Positions 50,571 through 60,524 of a stretch of 64,000 nucleotides of DNA are shown in pieces. Within the stretch, counting starts at the first letter, position 1. Each line of letters starts with the position of its first letter. The position numbers and the translations under genes were made by a program. The notes under the pieces are model-generated. The model searched no databases and was not told the DNA's origin. It worked only from the letters and a program-made list of their open reading frames with translations. This stretch comes from an uncultured Clostridia bacterium (GTDB lineage Bacteria > Bacillota > Clostridia > Lachnospirales > Lachnospiraceae): contig CANRWA010000014.1 in the NCBI GenBank assembly GCA_947643415.1, forward strand, positions 1-64,000, in the 5' to 3' direction.

Positions 50571-53520
50571 ACTTTTCCTCCATTCCTGTCGCTCTCACAT
50601 TCATAAGAAAACATTTTGCTACCTGGTACAGATCCTTATTCTTTGTACCGCCTGTATTATCTGCATGCACATCATGCATTTTATGAAGAGAATGCCTGCT
50701 GCCCTGAATCAGGCTGTCACCATCCATTGTAAACCCATTCTCTTCCAAATCCTTTTCAAATCCAGCCAGAATATCCTGGCAAATATCCATGTGTTCTGTC
50801 TGCTCCACTGTAATAAATCCCCTGACGCGGCTGCCATTCACACGGAATGTCGCCTGGACCCTTCCCAGTTCATCTGAATCCATGGAAATCTCCACCGTAC
50901 CCTTTCTGCCGCTGCCATTCTGAATCGTCACATGACAGGTAGTTATCCCCCGTTCTGTTATGATGGGAACTTCATATGTCTGATGGCTGCGAAGGCTTTG
51001 GTAAAATGAAATACCGCCTGCCATCTTCGCCAGTGAAAGGGCATCACTGTATGTTATATCGTCATTTTCTCTCTTTGCGGCAAGATCATTTTCATGAATC
51101 TCATCCATCTTGCCATATACATCCTCAAGTTCCTCCGGATCGTCAAATGCCTGCTGGATCTTCTCACTCTCTGAGCGTTTCCACAGTTTATTATATTCCC
51201 TGATTCCGCCACTGAGATATTCCATAGCCATCATCCTGTTCGCCACACTGTCCGTCATGGCCAATTCATTCAGAAAAGCCTGGAACTGACCATCCGGATC
51301 GCTCATTGCTGTCGTAATATGTTCAGCAAGTTCCTGATAATATGGCTGCATCTCTGCATCTGTCTCGCCCTCAGTCATACACTTCTCGAGCAATTCCTCC
51401 AGAGACATCTCCATACTGGCATCACCATACTCATGCAGTACCTTTGGCGACAGATTCTGCTGAAGTTTCTCTGATACAGAACTGCCATATGCAGCGCGGA
51501 TCTGCTCATCTATCATCATGCCTGTATGAACCGTATCTTCCAGTCCGCCAAATTCTTCATCTACAGAGACATCCATCCCCTCTGCCCGGCGTGTACGGGT
51601 AGCGGATAAAAGAGAAGATAAAGACAGCTCCCTGCCTTCCTTTATCACTTTTCCGATGACTGCCCCATCACTTTTGTCTATCTTATCCAGAAGACGGTAC
51701 ACACCGATCATACTCTGTCTCTCTTCCTCTGTCATATCCCCCTGGTGGTCCATCTTCCAAAGGAAACGGCGGAAAGAAATGTCCTCATTGACAATTGACT
51801 CACGAACCTCTTTTACTGCTGCATCCAGCTCCTCAAGGGAAATATCCAGCGGATTGATCTCCCGCTTTATGAGTTCTGCTACAACAGGCGGTTTCAGGTT
51901 TTCCATCAACGTCGTCACCCTGTTGTCGTATTCCTTCATCCGCTCTATATTTTCCTCTGTCAGCGGCATCTGATTGTAGGCAAGGATACGGACTGCCCTC
52001 TGGCTCATGGCCGTTGTCTCCATACCAAGTTCTTTTAATATTCCATCAATATTTCCAAATGCCTTTTTCAGGGAATCACCCAGATCACGCCTTACTTCTG
52101 TTCCTACTGCCTCATAAGACTGCTCCATTCTGGCAAACTGTTCTTTCTGGCCTGTCGCTGTTTCTGACAGGCTGGCAAGCGTCAGGTTCTCTCCTGCCTT
52201 CATCGCTGTACCGAGCAGTCCCACCGGAGCTGTCAGTACATTTTTTGCCGCCTGGATCGTGTCAGCCATCTGCTCTCTGTTCACCACTGTCACAGGAAGT
52301 CCGGTCTCTTCCAGCAGAGATTCCTTTGCCTGCTGTTCCTGTATCCGGAGTTCTTCCACGATCTTCTCCAGATTTGACACATCCAGTTCAATTCCTTTGG
52401 CAGACATTGCCCGTGCTGCCTCTATCGTCATGGTCAGGCGAATCTCTTCCATCTGACGTTTTGCACGGATAAAATCAACTTCTGTCGAATATGTCTGGCG
52501 CAAAACACCATCTTCTGTCTCTGTGAGCTGGCGGATAGCGCGTGCCGCCTCTGAAACAGACAGCTTGGTAAGATCTGCATTTTCTGCTGACATTCCATCC
52601 ACAAGGTTATCAACAATGCGTTCCAAAATTGTATCATCATCTAATTCCTGCAGTTTTTCAAGCTGCTGGCAAAGCCTTACATTCTCTGCTGTCACTGGCA
52701 GATCATTATCATACATCCATCTCGCTTTATTTATGGAGTCCTCAGAAACCTCGATGCCGCCCTCCTCCAGAATGTCTTCCACCTGGCTTCTTACCTGTTC
52801 AAACCCCTGTTCCCCGCCCGATGCATTGTCTCTCTGGAGGGTCTGGCTGCCGCTTCTGCTGATCTTGCCGCCATATGCACCTGCACTTATATTTTCTGGT
52901 GTTATGCTTAGCTGGCCACGGACAAAAAACTCCATCGAAGCAGGGGAGAGCTGATATCTCTGTGCTGTCAGACTGACCGCATGGCTGAGCCGCATAACAT
53001 GGTCCGATGTCAGCGGCAGTCCGCTTTCCTGCAGTTGCTTCAGGATCTGATCCGATACACCCGATTCTGCTGCTCCCTGAACAGCAGCCTCTTGCCGTGC
53101 CTTCTCCTCTTCTCTCTCCTGATCCACCTGCTCCCTGACTGACTGCCTTTTTTCGGAACGCTGTTCCTTTACGCGGCTGACTGCTCTCTCTAGCTGGGAT
53201 GAAGTATAATCTTCTAATGGTGTATCCTCATCAGACAACGCCTGGGCATCTTCCCCTGTCATACAGCGGCTGATAAAATCAGCAGGAGAAATACCACTGT
53301 CTTCAGCAAGTTCCACCGTTTTATTATTTACCTGTTTTGCCTGTGCTTCTGTATACACAGTGCTGCTTCCCGTTATTCCCGGTACTGCACAATCCATTGT
53401 AATATCCAAAACATCTTTGGAATTTCTGCCATCCCTGGCATTCTGTACTGGCACTCCCGTTTCCTTTACCCGGTCAGTGCCATTCAAGGTAGGGGAAATC
53501 TTATTATTCTGAACTACCAT
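50560..53520 (-). CDS. DUF6240-like, FliK-like flagellar hook-length control protein
   Basis: 986 residues, long and helical with Gln/Glu-rich coils. The C-terminal part (RVQATFRVNGSRVRGFITVE, ILAGFEKDLEENGFTMDG) is a hook-length-control (FliK C-terminal) type fold, which would switch export specificity. The middle has many repeated LPLT.E.I helical units (SGLPLTSDHVMRL, NDLPVTAENVRLC, QMPLTEENIERM), a ruler-like repeat. The ATG at 53520 is chosen; the GTG at 53535 has no room for its signal. It precedes flagellin. Confidence 0.75.
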   Translation of the reverse strand: MVVQNNKISPTLNGTDRVKETGVPVQNARDGRNSKDVLDITMDCAVPGITGSSTVYTEAQAKQVNNKTVELAEDSGISPADFISRCMTGEDAQALSDEDTPLEDYTSSQLERAVSRVKEQRSEKRQSVREQVDQEREEEKARQEAAVQGAAESGVSDQILKQLQESGLPLTSDHVMRLSHAVSLTAQRYQLSPASMEFFVRGQLSITPENISAGAYGGKISRSGSQTLQRDNASGGEQGFEQVRSQVEDILEEGGIEVSEDSINKARWMYDNDLPVTAENVRLCQQLEKLQELDDDTILERIVDNLVDGMSAENADLTKLSVSEAARAIRQLTETEDGVLRQTYSTEVDFIRAKRQMEEIRLTMTIEAARAMSAKGIELDVSNLEKIVEELRIQEQQAKESLLEETGLPVTVVNREQMADTIQAAKNVLTAPVGLLGTAMKAGENLTLASLSETATGQKEQFARMEQSYEAVGTEVRRDLGDSLKKAFGNIDGILKELGMETTAMSQRAVRILAYNQMPLTEENIERMKEYDNRVTTLMENLKPPVVAELIKREINPLDISLEELDAAVKEVRESIVNEDISFRRFLWKMDHQGDMTEEERQSMIGVYRLLDKIDKSDGAVIGKVIKEGRELSLSSLLSATRTRRAEGMDVSVDEEFGGLEDTVHTGMMIDEQIRAAYGSSVSEKLQQNLSPKVLHEYGDASMEMSLEELLEKCMTEGETDAEMQPYYQELAEHITTAMSDPDGQFQAFLNELAMTDSVANRMMAMEYLSGGIREYNKLWKRSESEKIQQAFDDPEELEDVYGKMDEIHENDLAAKRENDDITYSDALSLAKMAGGISFYQSLRSHQTYEVPIITERGITTCHVTIQNGSGRKGTVEISMDSDELGRVQATFRVNGSRVRGFITVEQTEHMDICQDILAGFEKDLEENGFTMDGDSLIQGSRHSLHKMHDVHADNTGGTKNKDLYQVAKCFLMNVRATGMEEKYED
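50657..50683 (-). promoter_or_regulatory. sigma-28 (SigD)-like promoter for flagellin
   Basis: On the minus strand TAAA, 15 bp, GCAGATAA fits the flagellar consensus TAAA-N15-GCCGATAA with one mismatch. It lies about 80 nt upstream of the flagellin ATG, within the end of the upstream gene. Confidence 0.5.
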
Positions 53521-53642
53521 AGATTTCACTCTCACTTTCCTGACCTGATACCATCATCCTGAAAACTTCAGGACGGATGATACCAGATTGTCTCTATTAT
53601 TTTATTTCGACCAGAAAGGGAGAAATCTTTAGTTCCTCTTTT

Positions 53643-54719
53643 CTACTGAAACTCTTCCAGAAGGGAACTGTCCAGTTTAATACGGTTATCCATGGTCTTC
53701 ATGACATCCTGGATCTGCATCTCTTTCTTTACGCTGTCCCAGGAAAGGTCATACAGGTTGTTATCACGGAAATTCAGTATCAGCGGCTCAAAGATATTAT
53801 CTTCATTGGCGGTGATGACAAGTCCTTTCTCGTGATTCGTCAGTTCTACACAGACACCCGGATACAAAATATTAATACCCTTGATCAGCGCATTTACTAC
53901 TTTGGGTTCAAACTGATCCGGCCTGTCCAGAAGATACCGGATGGCCAACACTTCGGAAGTCGGTTCTTCGTAAGACTTCATAGCGGTCATACGGTCATAC
54001 GCATCTGCCACATAAAGGATATTGGGATTCATGCTCTGCTTTAATGCCAGTGGAACTTCATCACCTTCCTCACGTATGTACAATTCATGCATCTGATTGA
54101 TGACACGAAGGGTCTCTTCATCAATATTACTATAACCCTTCAAAATCTCACCAGTTGCTTTCTTTACCGCAGTCTTCTCATCCAGATCCATATTTTCATC
54201 GTCTTTTACTTTCAGGTTCAATGCACCAATATCATGCAAAATAGAAGCCTTTACCAATGTATTGATCCTGCCGATGGGAAGCCCCATCTGTCCGGCTATG
54301 ATAGCAGACAGGATCGCAACATTCAGAACATGCTTATATATATTATCCTCATTGCTGCGCAGATTCTGCACAAAAGTGATCTTTCTGTCAAGTTCACCAT
54401 AATTCTTGATCACAAGGCCGCACAGCCAGTCCAGCCCCTTATCTTTCTTGCCGGCTGCGATGAGACCAAGATCTTCCCTTATACTGAACACGGACATCGT
54501 CTGGAAACGTTCAAAGTTGATATCATCTTCTGTAAGCGGCGGCAACGGCTCTGCTGGTTCCAGAATATATAGCCCCATCAAACCAAAATTCCTGATTCCG
54601 TAGATCGCCTGCATATTCAGTTTTGTATCCCTGTCATGCAGAAGTACACCATTCTTATTATAAATTGGCTTGCCAAGACGCATTCCGGGTTTCAGGTCAT
54701 CTACCTTTACAAATATCAT
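53643..54719 (-). CDS. HD-GYP-like c-di-GMP phosphodiesterase-related protein
   Basis: 358 residues. An N-terminal part (VDDLKPGMRLGKPIYNKNG) leads to an HD domain with ILHDIGALNL (HD pair) and a conserved YVADAYDRMTAMKSY segment. The GYP motif is not intact: H...G is followed by DEVP, so activity is uncertain. It sits beside the flagellar genes, where c-di-GMP-linked control of motility is common. Confidence 0.8.
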   Translation of the reverse strand: MIFVKVDDLKPGMRLGKPIYNKNGVLLHDRDTKLNMQAIYGIRNFGLMGLYILEPAEPLPPLTEDDINFERFQTMSVFSIREDLGLIAAGKKDKGLDWLCGLVIKNYGELDRKITFVQNLRSNEDNIYKHVLNVAILSAIIAGQMGLPIGRINTLVKASILHDIGALNLKVKDDENMDLDEKTAVKKATGEILKGYSNIDEETLRVINQMHELYIREEGDEVPLALKQSMNPNILYVADAYDRMTAMKSYEEPTSEVLAIRYLLDRPDQFEPKVVNALIKGINILYPGVCVELTNHEKGLVITANEDNIFEPLILNFRDNNLYDLSWDSVKKEMQIQDVMKTMDNRIKLDSSLLEEFQ

Positions 54720-54809
54720 GATTCTTTCCTCCTTGTCTTATTTCCGTCACAATTAGATAGTAACATGTATTTACATAATATCAGTAAATAAACCTTGGTG
54801 CAACACTTT

Positions 54810-54831
54810 TGATATAATATTTTTTAGGAGG
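54810..54831 (+). promoter_or_regulatory. extended -10 promoter and ribosome site of the subtilase gene
   Basis: TGATATAAT (54810-54818) is a TGn-extended -10. AGGAGG (54826-54831) sits 9 nt before the ATG. The very short distance leaves a leader of only about 17 nt. Confidence 0.5.
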
Positions 54832-54840
54832 AATTACATA

Positions 54841-56976
54841 ATGAAGCGAATTTTCCCACTTTTTACCGCTATTATGCTAGTATTTTCCATTATAGGGATC
54901 CTGCCTGCAGCCGCTGTTTCGGCACAGGCCACAGAGACAGATAAAGCGCTTTCCCTGGCGGAGGGAACATATGAAGAAGGCCAGGTCCTGGTGACGATCG
55001 CTTCCCCCCATAAGACACCTCTTACAAAAGAAGGTACCGTTTCCTTTGATGATGGCCTCACGGTAGAAGATTCCTGGAATTTTGGCGAAGCTGACGTTCT
55101 TGGAAAAAATAATACCGAACGGGAATTTCTGGAAGATAAATCATTATACATAACAAAGGTTTCCTCAGACACTTACTCCACCGCTGAACTGCTGGCTGAA
55201 CTGGATAGCCAGGCGTATGTCATATCTGTGGAACCTGATTACTATCAGGAAAAATATGCCATTACCAATGATCCCCTGGCAGGGTTTCAGTGGTACCTGG
55301 ATGGAGAAAATGTCGCCAGTGAGGGCATCAACTATTCGGATGTGAATCAAACTACTGGTTCAAAGGATCCGATTGTTGCTGTTGTCGATACAGGGATTGA
55401 TTATAAACATGAGGATCTCGCCTCCCATATGTGGAAAAATCCATACTCTTCTCTTGAGGGAACATACGGATATGATTTTGGTGATGATGATCCGGATCCC
55501 ATGGATCAGGATGAGGAAGGGCATGGCACGCACTGTGCAGGCATCATCAGCGCCGCCTCAAATAATCAGGCCGGTATTTCCGGGATCAGCTCCAGCGCAA
55601 AACTCATGGCACTAAAAGTCTTCCGTTCCGGCGGCCAGGCATACAATTCAGCCGTTATCTCTGCCTTCAATTATATTTATAAAGCACAAAAACTTGGGGC
55701 AAATATTGTCGCTGTGAACTGCTCCTGGGGTGGTGGCGCTTCCAATAGCACAATGAAATCCTTGATCCAGAAAATAGGGGAAAAAGGGGCGGTCTTCGTC
55801 TTTGCAGCAGGAAACAGCAGTGTAAACCACGATACTTCCACAGCAAAAGAATGTCCTTATGATATCAACAGCCCTTATATTGTAAAAGTAGGTGCCTCGG
55901 ATCCAAAGGACAACAAAGCCAGTTATTCTGATTATGGCAGTTCCACAGTGGATCTGTTCGCTCCAGGCACCCAGATCCTGTCCACGGTCAACAACCCGGT
56001 CTTTTTCCCTGCCATTCTCCCAGAAGCACAGCGAAACAGTATATGCAGTTACTATTCTGCCTGTGATGATCTGGACAGTTCCCAGTTCCTTCATTCTGGA
56101 ACAATATCTGTACTGGGAATTGAACAGAGCCAGGAGGATGCTTTTGGCAATCCACAGAGTGGCTCATTCTGTCTGAAACTTCCCTCTTATAGGAACAGTG
56201 GAACACTGTCCATCTATATGGATGTAACAGATCTTGGGCTTTCTCCTAATAATAATTATCATGTTGCCTGCGATGTAGGGTTAGACCAAAACAACAGTAT
56301 GGACTGGGAACATGAGACTTTCCAGCGTGCATCTGAGGCATTCGTCAACAGGAATGAACGGACTTATCTGCGTATACTGAGCCTGAATGGATCTTTTCAG
56401 TCTGATTCAGGGCTTTATATCGATAACATATCTATTTCCAAGGCAAATCTCCCTCTCACTTCTTTTGGAAAGTACAATTCCTTTAGCGGAACCTCCATGG
56501 CAGCCCCATCTGCGTCCGCTGCCATTGCCATTCTTGCCTCTTCCTATAAGAATGACAGCGCTGTACAGCGGCGGGAGCGGCTCCTTACCTGTGTGAGAAA
56601 GACAAATTCCCTGTCCGCTTACTGCAGGACAGGCGGCGTACTGGACCTGAGCAAAGTACCCTCTGCCACTTATACAACGAAAACGGTAACTTCTAAGAAA
56701 AAAATAAAAGTTACCAAAGTGAAACTGAATAAAAAGAAAGCTACTCTTATTTATAAGAAAAAACTTAAGTTAAAAGCAACCATTAAGCCAACGAAGGCAT
56801 CCAACAAAAAGGTCAAATGGTATGTCTCCAATAAAAAATACGCTTCTGTCACACAGAAAGGTGTTGTGAAGGCAAAGAAGAAAGGAATTGGGCATACAGT
56901 AAAAGTGTATGCAAAGGCAAAAGATGGATCTGGGAAAAAGGCATACTGCAAGGTAAAGATAAAGAAAAAGAAATAA
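54841..56976 (+). CDS. secreted subtilisin-like (S8) serine protease with Lys-rich Ig-like tail
   Basis: 711 residues. A signal peptide (about 1-28) and propeptide-like region (to about 145) precede the S8 domain: Asp183 in VAVVDTGID, His228 in EGHGTHCAG, oxyanion Asn in FAAGNSS and Ser552 in FSGTSMAAP. Some 150 residues lie between the oxyanion loop and the Ser, an inserted domain. The last 100 residues are a BIg_2-like domain extremely rich in Lys. It is probably cell-surface or cell-wall associated by charge. Stand-alone gene on the plus strand. Confidence 0.93.
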   Translation: MKRIFPLFTAIMLVFSIIGILPAAAVSAQATETDKALSLAEGTYEEGQVLVTIASPHKTPLTKEGTVSFDDGLTVEDSWNFGEADVLGKNNTEREFLEDKSLYITKVSSDTYSTAELLAELDSQAYVISVEPDYYQEKYAITNDPLAGFQWYLDGENVASEGINYSDVNQTTGSKDPIVAVVDTGIDYKHEDLASHMWKNPYSSLEGTYGYDFGDDDPDPMDQDEEGHGTHCAGIISAASNNQAGISGISSSAKLMALKVFRSGGQAYNSAVISAFNYIYKAQKLGANIVAVNCSWGGGASNSTMKSLIQKIGEKGAVFVFAAGNSSVNHDTSTAKECPYDINSPYIVKVGASDPKDNKASYSDYGSSTVDLFAPGTQILSTVNNPVFFPAILPEAQRNSICSYYSACDDLDSSQFLHSGTISVLGIEQSQEDAFGNPQSGSFCLKLPSYRNSGTLSIYMDVTDLGLSPNNNYHVACDVGLDQNNSMDWEHETFQRASEAFVNRNERTYLRILSLNGSFQSDSGLYIDNISISKANLPLTSFGKYNSFSGTSMAAPSASAAIAILASSYKNDSAVQRRERLLTCVRKTNSLSAYCRTGGVLDLSKVPSATYTTKTVTSKKKIKVTKVKLNKKKATLIYKKKLKLKATIKPTKASNKKVKWYVSNKKYASVTQKGVVKAKKKGIGHTVKVYAKAKDGSGKKAYCKVKIKKKK

Positions 56977-57002
56977 AAATTTACATTGTAATTGCTGCCC
57001 CA

Positions 57003-57824
57003 CTATTTTGATTTAACAGGTATCTCGATTTGTGTGATATACTCATCTATACTGTCAATAACAAGTTCATTGATACCCGTTTCATAGGCACACCCGTATA
57101 ATGAAAGTCCTTGTTTATCCACATAAGCAAGGATTTCTTTATATTTGTCTGGAATTTTATCCCAACTGCCTTTGCAGAAAGCACGAAGATAAGTTCCGGC
57201 AGGCTGCAGATGAAGCCCTTTTTTTGATATTGGATAGGGCATTTCAATGTAAAGGGCTGTATACTCATCAAATTTTCCCTGTAATAGATTTTCAACAGGA
57301 ATCATTGAACCATAAGTGGCATCATGCAGGCGGTGAAACTGATACTTCTTTGTTTCGGCAATGACTTTTCCGATCTCTTTTTCAAGAGAAGCACTTGTAC
57401 TCACATCAACAGACACAAGACAGCAGCTTTGTTTTTGTACAAGACTAATGGTGGATATGTCCAAAGATCGAAGCATTTCTATCTTACGCCGGTGATCAGA
57501 CAAAACTTTATGCATGGATTTCAAATGGTCTATCGTCTGGCCTAATTCTGTTATTTTTTCTTTAAGAAGATAATCAAAGCTGTCAATGGTGCGATGTTCC
57601 ATAAAGAGCTTGATATTGTCCAAAGATACATTTAGTTCACGCAGCATTAAAATAGTTTCCAGTGTGGCACTTTGCTGATAACTATAATAGCGGTAGCCGT
57701 TTTCTTTTACGCAGGCGGGTTTCAGCAAACCAATTTCATCATACCACATCAAAGTTTTTTTATTGATTTCATGCAGATTGGCAAATTGCCCAATAGTAAA
57801 CAAAATATTTTCTTCTTTCAACAT
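57003..57824 (-). CDS. MerR-family regulator with effector-binding domain (BltR-type)
   Basis: 273 residues. An N-terminal winged helix with MerR signature (FTIGQFANLHEINKKTLMWY, KENGYRYYS), a coiled dimerisation helix (about 80-120) and a GyrI/BltR-like ligand domain (FHRLHDATYGSMIP, DEYTALYIEM). It is divergent from a MATE transporter, and a perfect dyad lies in the 19-bp spacer of that promoter, so it should activate the pump in response to a drug or metabolite. Confidence 0.9.
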   Translation of the reverse strand: MLKEENILFTIGQFANLHEINKKTLMWYDEIGLLKPACVKENGYRYYSYQQSATLETILMLRELNVSLDNIKLFMEHRTIDSFDYLLKEKITELGQTIDHLKSMHKVLSDHRRKIEMLRSLDISTISLVQKQSCCLVSVDVSTSASLEKEIGKVIAETKKYQFHRLHDATYGSMIPVENLLQGKFDEYTALYIEMPYPISKKGLHLQPAGTYLRAFCKGSWDKIPDKYKEILAYVDKQGLSLYGCAYETGINELVIDSIDEYITQIEIPVKSK

Positions 57825-57839
57825 TATTAAAAATCCCCC

Positions 57840-57870
57840 TTGACTGTACAGTTACTGTACGGTTTATTAT
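57840..57870 (+). promoter_or_regulatory. MerR-type promoter of the MATE gene
   Basis: -35 TTGACT (57840-57845), 19-bp spacer, -10 TATTAT (57865-57870). GTACAGT-T-ACTGTAC (57846-57860) is a perfect palindrome within the spacer, the textbook MerR arrangement. Confidence 0.85.
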
Positions 57871-57908
57871 ATACAAGAAGCAAGAATAAAACAAGGAGGT
57901 TTTTTATC

Positions 57909-59240
57909 ATGGAAAGTGAAAATGCATATAACAAGCCTGTCAATTTAAGGAATGTTATGAAGTTTGCCATTCCAACGATCGTTATGACCGTATTTATGTC
58001 TTTTTACACAATGGTAGATGGATTGTTTGTCTCAAATTTGATTGGAACAGACGCTTTATCGGCTGTCAATTTAACAGCCCCTGTCATTGCATTGGTAACA
58101 GCAATCTCTACCATGCTCGCCACAGGCGGAAGTGCAGTCATTATGAAAAAAATGGGAGAAGAAAAAACAAGGGAAGCAAATGAAGATTTCACATTTTTAA
58201 TCATTGTCAATGTAATTGCCGGGCTCATCATGTCCTGTCTGGGATATTTGGTTATGGACAAAATTTTTGAAAGCATGGCTCTGTCACCAAAAGTATTTTC
58301 CTATTGCCATCTTTATTTAAGCCGGTATTTGATCTTTGTCATCCCAATTCTTTTGATGAATAACTTTACCCTATACATGATTGCTGCCGGAAGGTCTGCT
58401 TTGTCCATGATCTGCTCCATTGCGGGCGGCATTTTGAATATGGCACTTGATTATGTACTTATCGCTGTACTGGATATGGGTATCGCAGGAGCAGCTATTG
58501 CGACCGGCTTTGGATATTCTGTAACGGCGGTTGTGGGGCTAGTGATGTTTTCCAATAAAAATAATATGCTTCATTTTGTAAGACCTGCATGTCATTTCAA
58601 AACCTTGTTCCATGCTGCTGCAAACGGAAGTTCAGAAATGGCAACCGCACTGGTGACAGGTATCGTTACCATGATGTTTAACTGGACAATGTTAAAATAT
58701 GTGGGCGAACATGGTGTAGCAGCCATTACTATTATTATGTATGTGCTGATGTTTGCAACTTCCCTATACACAGGATATTCTTACGGTGTTGCACCTATGA
58801 TTAGTTTTTACTATGGTGAACAAAACCATAAAAAACTAAAAAAACTGGTACGAATGAATTTGAGGGTTATCAGTGCCATCGCTGTGATCACGCTGGTTAT
58901 TTCCTTAGTGGTCACAGAACCGCTTGTATCGGTATTTGCCCGCCAGGATAATCCGGTTTATGGATTGGCAGTTACCGGAAACCACATTTGTTCTTTTGCC
59001 CTCATGTTCATCGGCTTTAATGTATTTGCAAGCGGAATGTTTACAGCATTATCCAATGGGCTTATTTCTGCTATACTTGCCTTTTCCCGTTCTTTTGTAT
59101 TTATGGTCATTGCTATGCTGATACTCCCGGCAATTTGGGGGGTAACAGGCGTATGGCTGGCAACACCCGTTACGGAATTTGCAGCAGTCGTGCTTTCTGC
59201 AGTTATGTTTGTAAAATACAGAAAAAAATATCACTATTAA
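57909..59240 (+). CDS. MATE-family multidrug efflux transporter
   Basis: 443 residues, about 12 membrane helices in two bundles. The first (VMKFAIPTIVMTVFMSFYTM, VDGLFVSNLIGTDALSAVNL) has the typical MATE opening. It exports drugs or metabolites using an ion gradient. The ATG at 57909 follows AAGGAGG; the open frame upstream contains the promoter and is not coding. It is controlled by the divergent MerR-type gene. Confidence 0.92.
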   Translation: MESENAYNKPVNLRNVMKFAIPTIVMTVFMSFYTMVDGLFVSNLIGTDALSAVNLTAPVIALVTAISTMLATGGSAVIMKKMGEEKTREANEDFTFLIIVNVIAGLIMSCLGYLVMDKIFESMALSPKVFSYCHLYLSRYLIFVIPILLMNNFTLYMIAAGRSALSMICSIAGGILNMALDYVLIAVLDMGIAGAAIATGFGYSVTAVVGLVMFSNKNNMLHFVRPACHFKTLFHAAANGSSEMATALVTGIVTMMFNWTMLKYVGEHGVAAITIIMYVLMFATSLYTGYSYGVAPMISFYYGEQNHKKLKKLVRMNLRVISAIAVITLVISLVVTEPLVSVFARQDNPVYGLAVTGNHICSFALMFIGFNVFASGMFTALSNGLISAILAFSRSFVFMVIAMLILPAIWGVTGVWLATPVTEFAAVVLSAVMFVKYRKKYHY

Positions 59241-59284
59241 AGACTTTTAGTAAAATTGCAAATAGCCAACCGCACAGGTGTAAA

Positions 59285-60415
59285 CTATCTCTTTCTTTCA
59301 AATTCCTCTGCTACATCTGCAAGAAGCTCGCGAACGTTCAAATGCTGTGGACAGATCTTCTCACATTTCCCACAGCGGATGCATTCCGATGCCTTGCCTT
59401 TATTCACCGTGTGGACTTCCTCATAATAGTAATCCTGATTCCAGTCGTGATAGATCGTTTTGGCATTATAGCAGGCAAACAGATCAGGAATCAGGATATT
59501 TTTCGGACATCCATCAACACAATAACGGCAGGCAGTACACGGAACAAGGTGCATGGCATGGAAAATATCGCATATTTTAACAAGAACTTCCCTCTCTTCT
59601 TCTGTAAGCGGTTTACATTCCTTCATAAAACTGATATTATCCCTTACCTGTTCAATATTGCTCATACCAGACAGCACCATCATAACCCCATCAAAACCTG
59701 CAGCAAACCGTATCGCATAACTTGCCGCACTTCCGCCATTCAGATTGTCCAGCAGCTTCTCTGCCTCCTCTGGCAGATCTGCAAGGCTGCCACCCTTCAC
59801 TGGCTCCATAACGATCACTGGCTTACCAAATTTCCGGCATATCTCATAACATTTCCGGCCCTCTACTGCCGGATCTTCATAGTCCACATAATTGAACTGG
59901 ATCTGGACAACCTCGATCTGCGGATACTCCCTGAGAATCTGCTCCAATATTTCCGGCCTGTCATGGAACGAGATACCAAAGTGCCGGATCTTTCCCTCAT
60001 CCTTTAATTCCAGTGCCGTCTCATAGGCATGACAGCGTTTGTATTTGGCAAACAAATCTTCATTCTGAGCATGCATAAGATAAAAATCGAAATAGTCCAC
60101 GCCACAGACCTCCAGCTGTTTCTGAAACAAAGGACGTATTTCTTCCCGGCTGTCAAAGCAGGTATCCGTCAGTTTATTCGTCAGTACATATGCCTCCCTG
60201 GGATAACGGCTGGTAAGGCACCTCTGCAGTGCCCTTTCGCTTTCCCCGCCCTGATATACATGTGCCGTGTCGAAATAATTGAAGCCATTCTGTAAAAAAA
60301 CATCTACCATTTCCGAAAAATCTTTATCATTGGCCTTTCCATCATATAATGGCAGCCTCATAATCCCAAACCCCAGTTTTTTCTTTACTTCCTGAAAATA
60401 TGTATCCATGCTCAT
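59285..60415 (-). CDS. aldo/keto reductase with C-terminal 4Fe-4S ferredoxin domain
   Basis: 376 residues. The AKR barrel includes FDTAHVYQGGESE (catalytic Asp and Tyr), TNKLTD (Lys) and YLMHAQN (His). The last 90 residues hold two iron-sulfur clusters: CTACRYCVDGCPKNI and CIRCGKCEKICPQH. Such proteins link NAD(P)H or substrate reduction to ferredoxin in anaerobes. Single gene; cytoplasmic. Confidence 0.93.
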   Translation of the reverse strand: MSMDTYFQEVKKKLGFGIMRLPLYDGKANDKDFSEMVDVFLQNGFNYFDTAHVYQGGESERALQRCLTSRYPREAYVLTNKLTDTCFDSREEIRPLFQKQLEVCGVDYFDFYLMHAQNEDLFAKYKRCHAYETALELKDEGKIRHFGISFHDRPEILEQILREYPQIEVVQIQFNYVDYEDPAVEGRKCYEICRKFGKPVIVMEPVKGGSLADLPEEAEKLLDNLNGGSAASYAIRFAAGFDGVMMVLSGMSNIEQVRDNISFMKECKPLTEEEREVLVKICDIFHAMHLVPCTACRYCVDGCPKNILIPDLFACYNAKTIYHDWNQDYYYEEVHTVNKGKASECIRCGKCEKICPQHLNVRELLADVAEEFERKR

Positions 60416-60455
60416 TTACCCCTTTCATTTTCGATTTTCCTCCTGAACCACTTAG

Positions 60456-60487
60456 CTCAACAGCGGGTTCAAATTGACGCCGTTGAG
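60456..60487. other. 10-bp inverted repeat between flippase and aldo/keto reductase
   Basis: CTCAACAGCG and CGCCGTTGAG pair with one G-U or mismatch around a 12-nt loop. No T-run follows. It lies between the stop of the flippase and the start of the reductase on the minus strand; either a weak terminator or an operator. Confidence 0.35.
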
Positions 60488-60524
60488 TTATGTCAGATAT
60501 CTTTCCCGTATTTCACACACATAT

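Noticed and set aside
57840-57908. Longer N-terminus for the MATE transporter
   Set aside because: This part contains the MerR operator and the -10 box; the ATG at 57909 has a proper Shine-Dalgarno.
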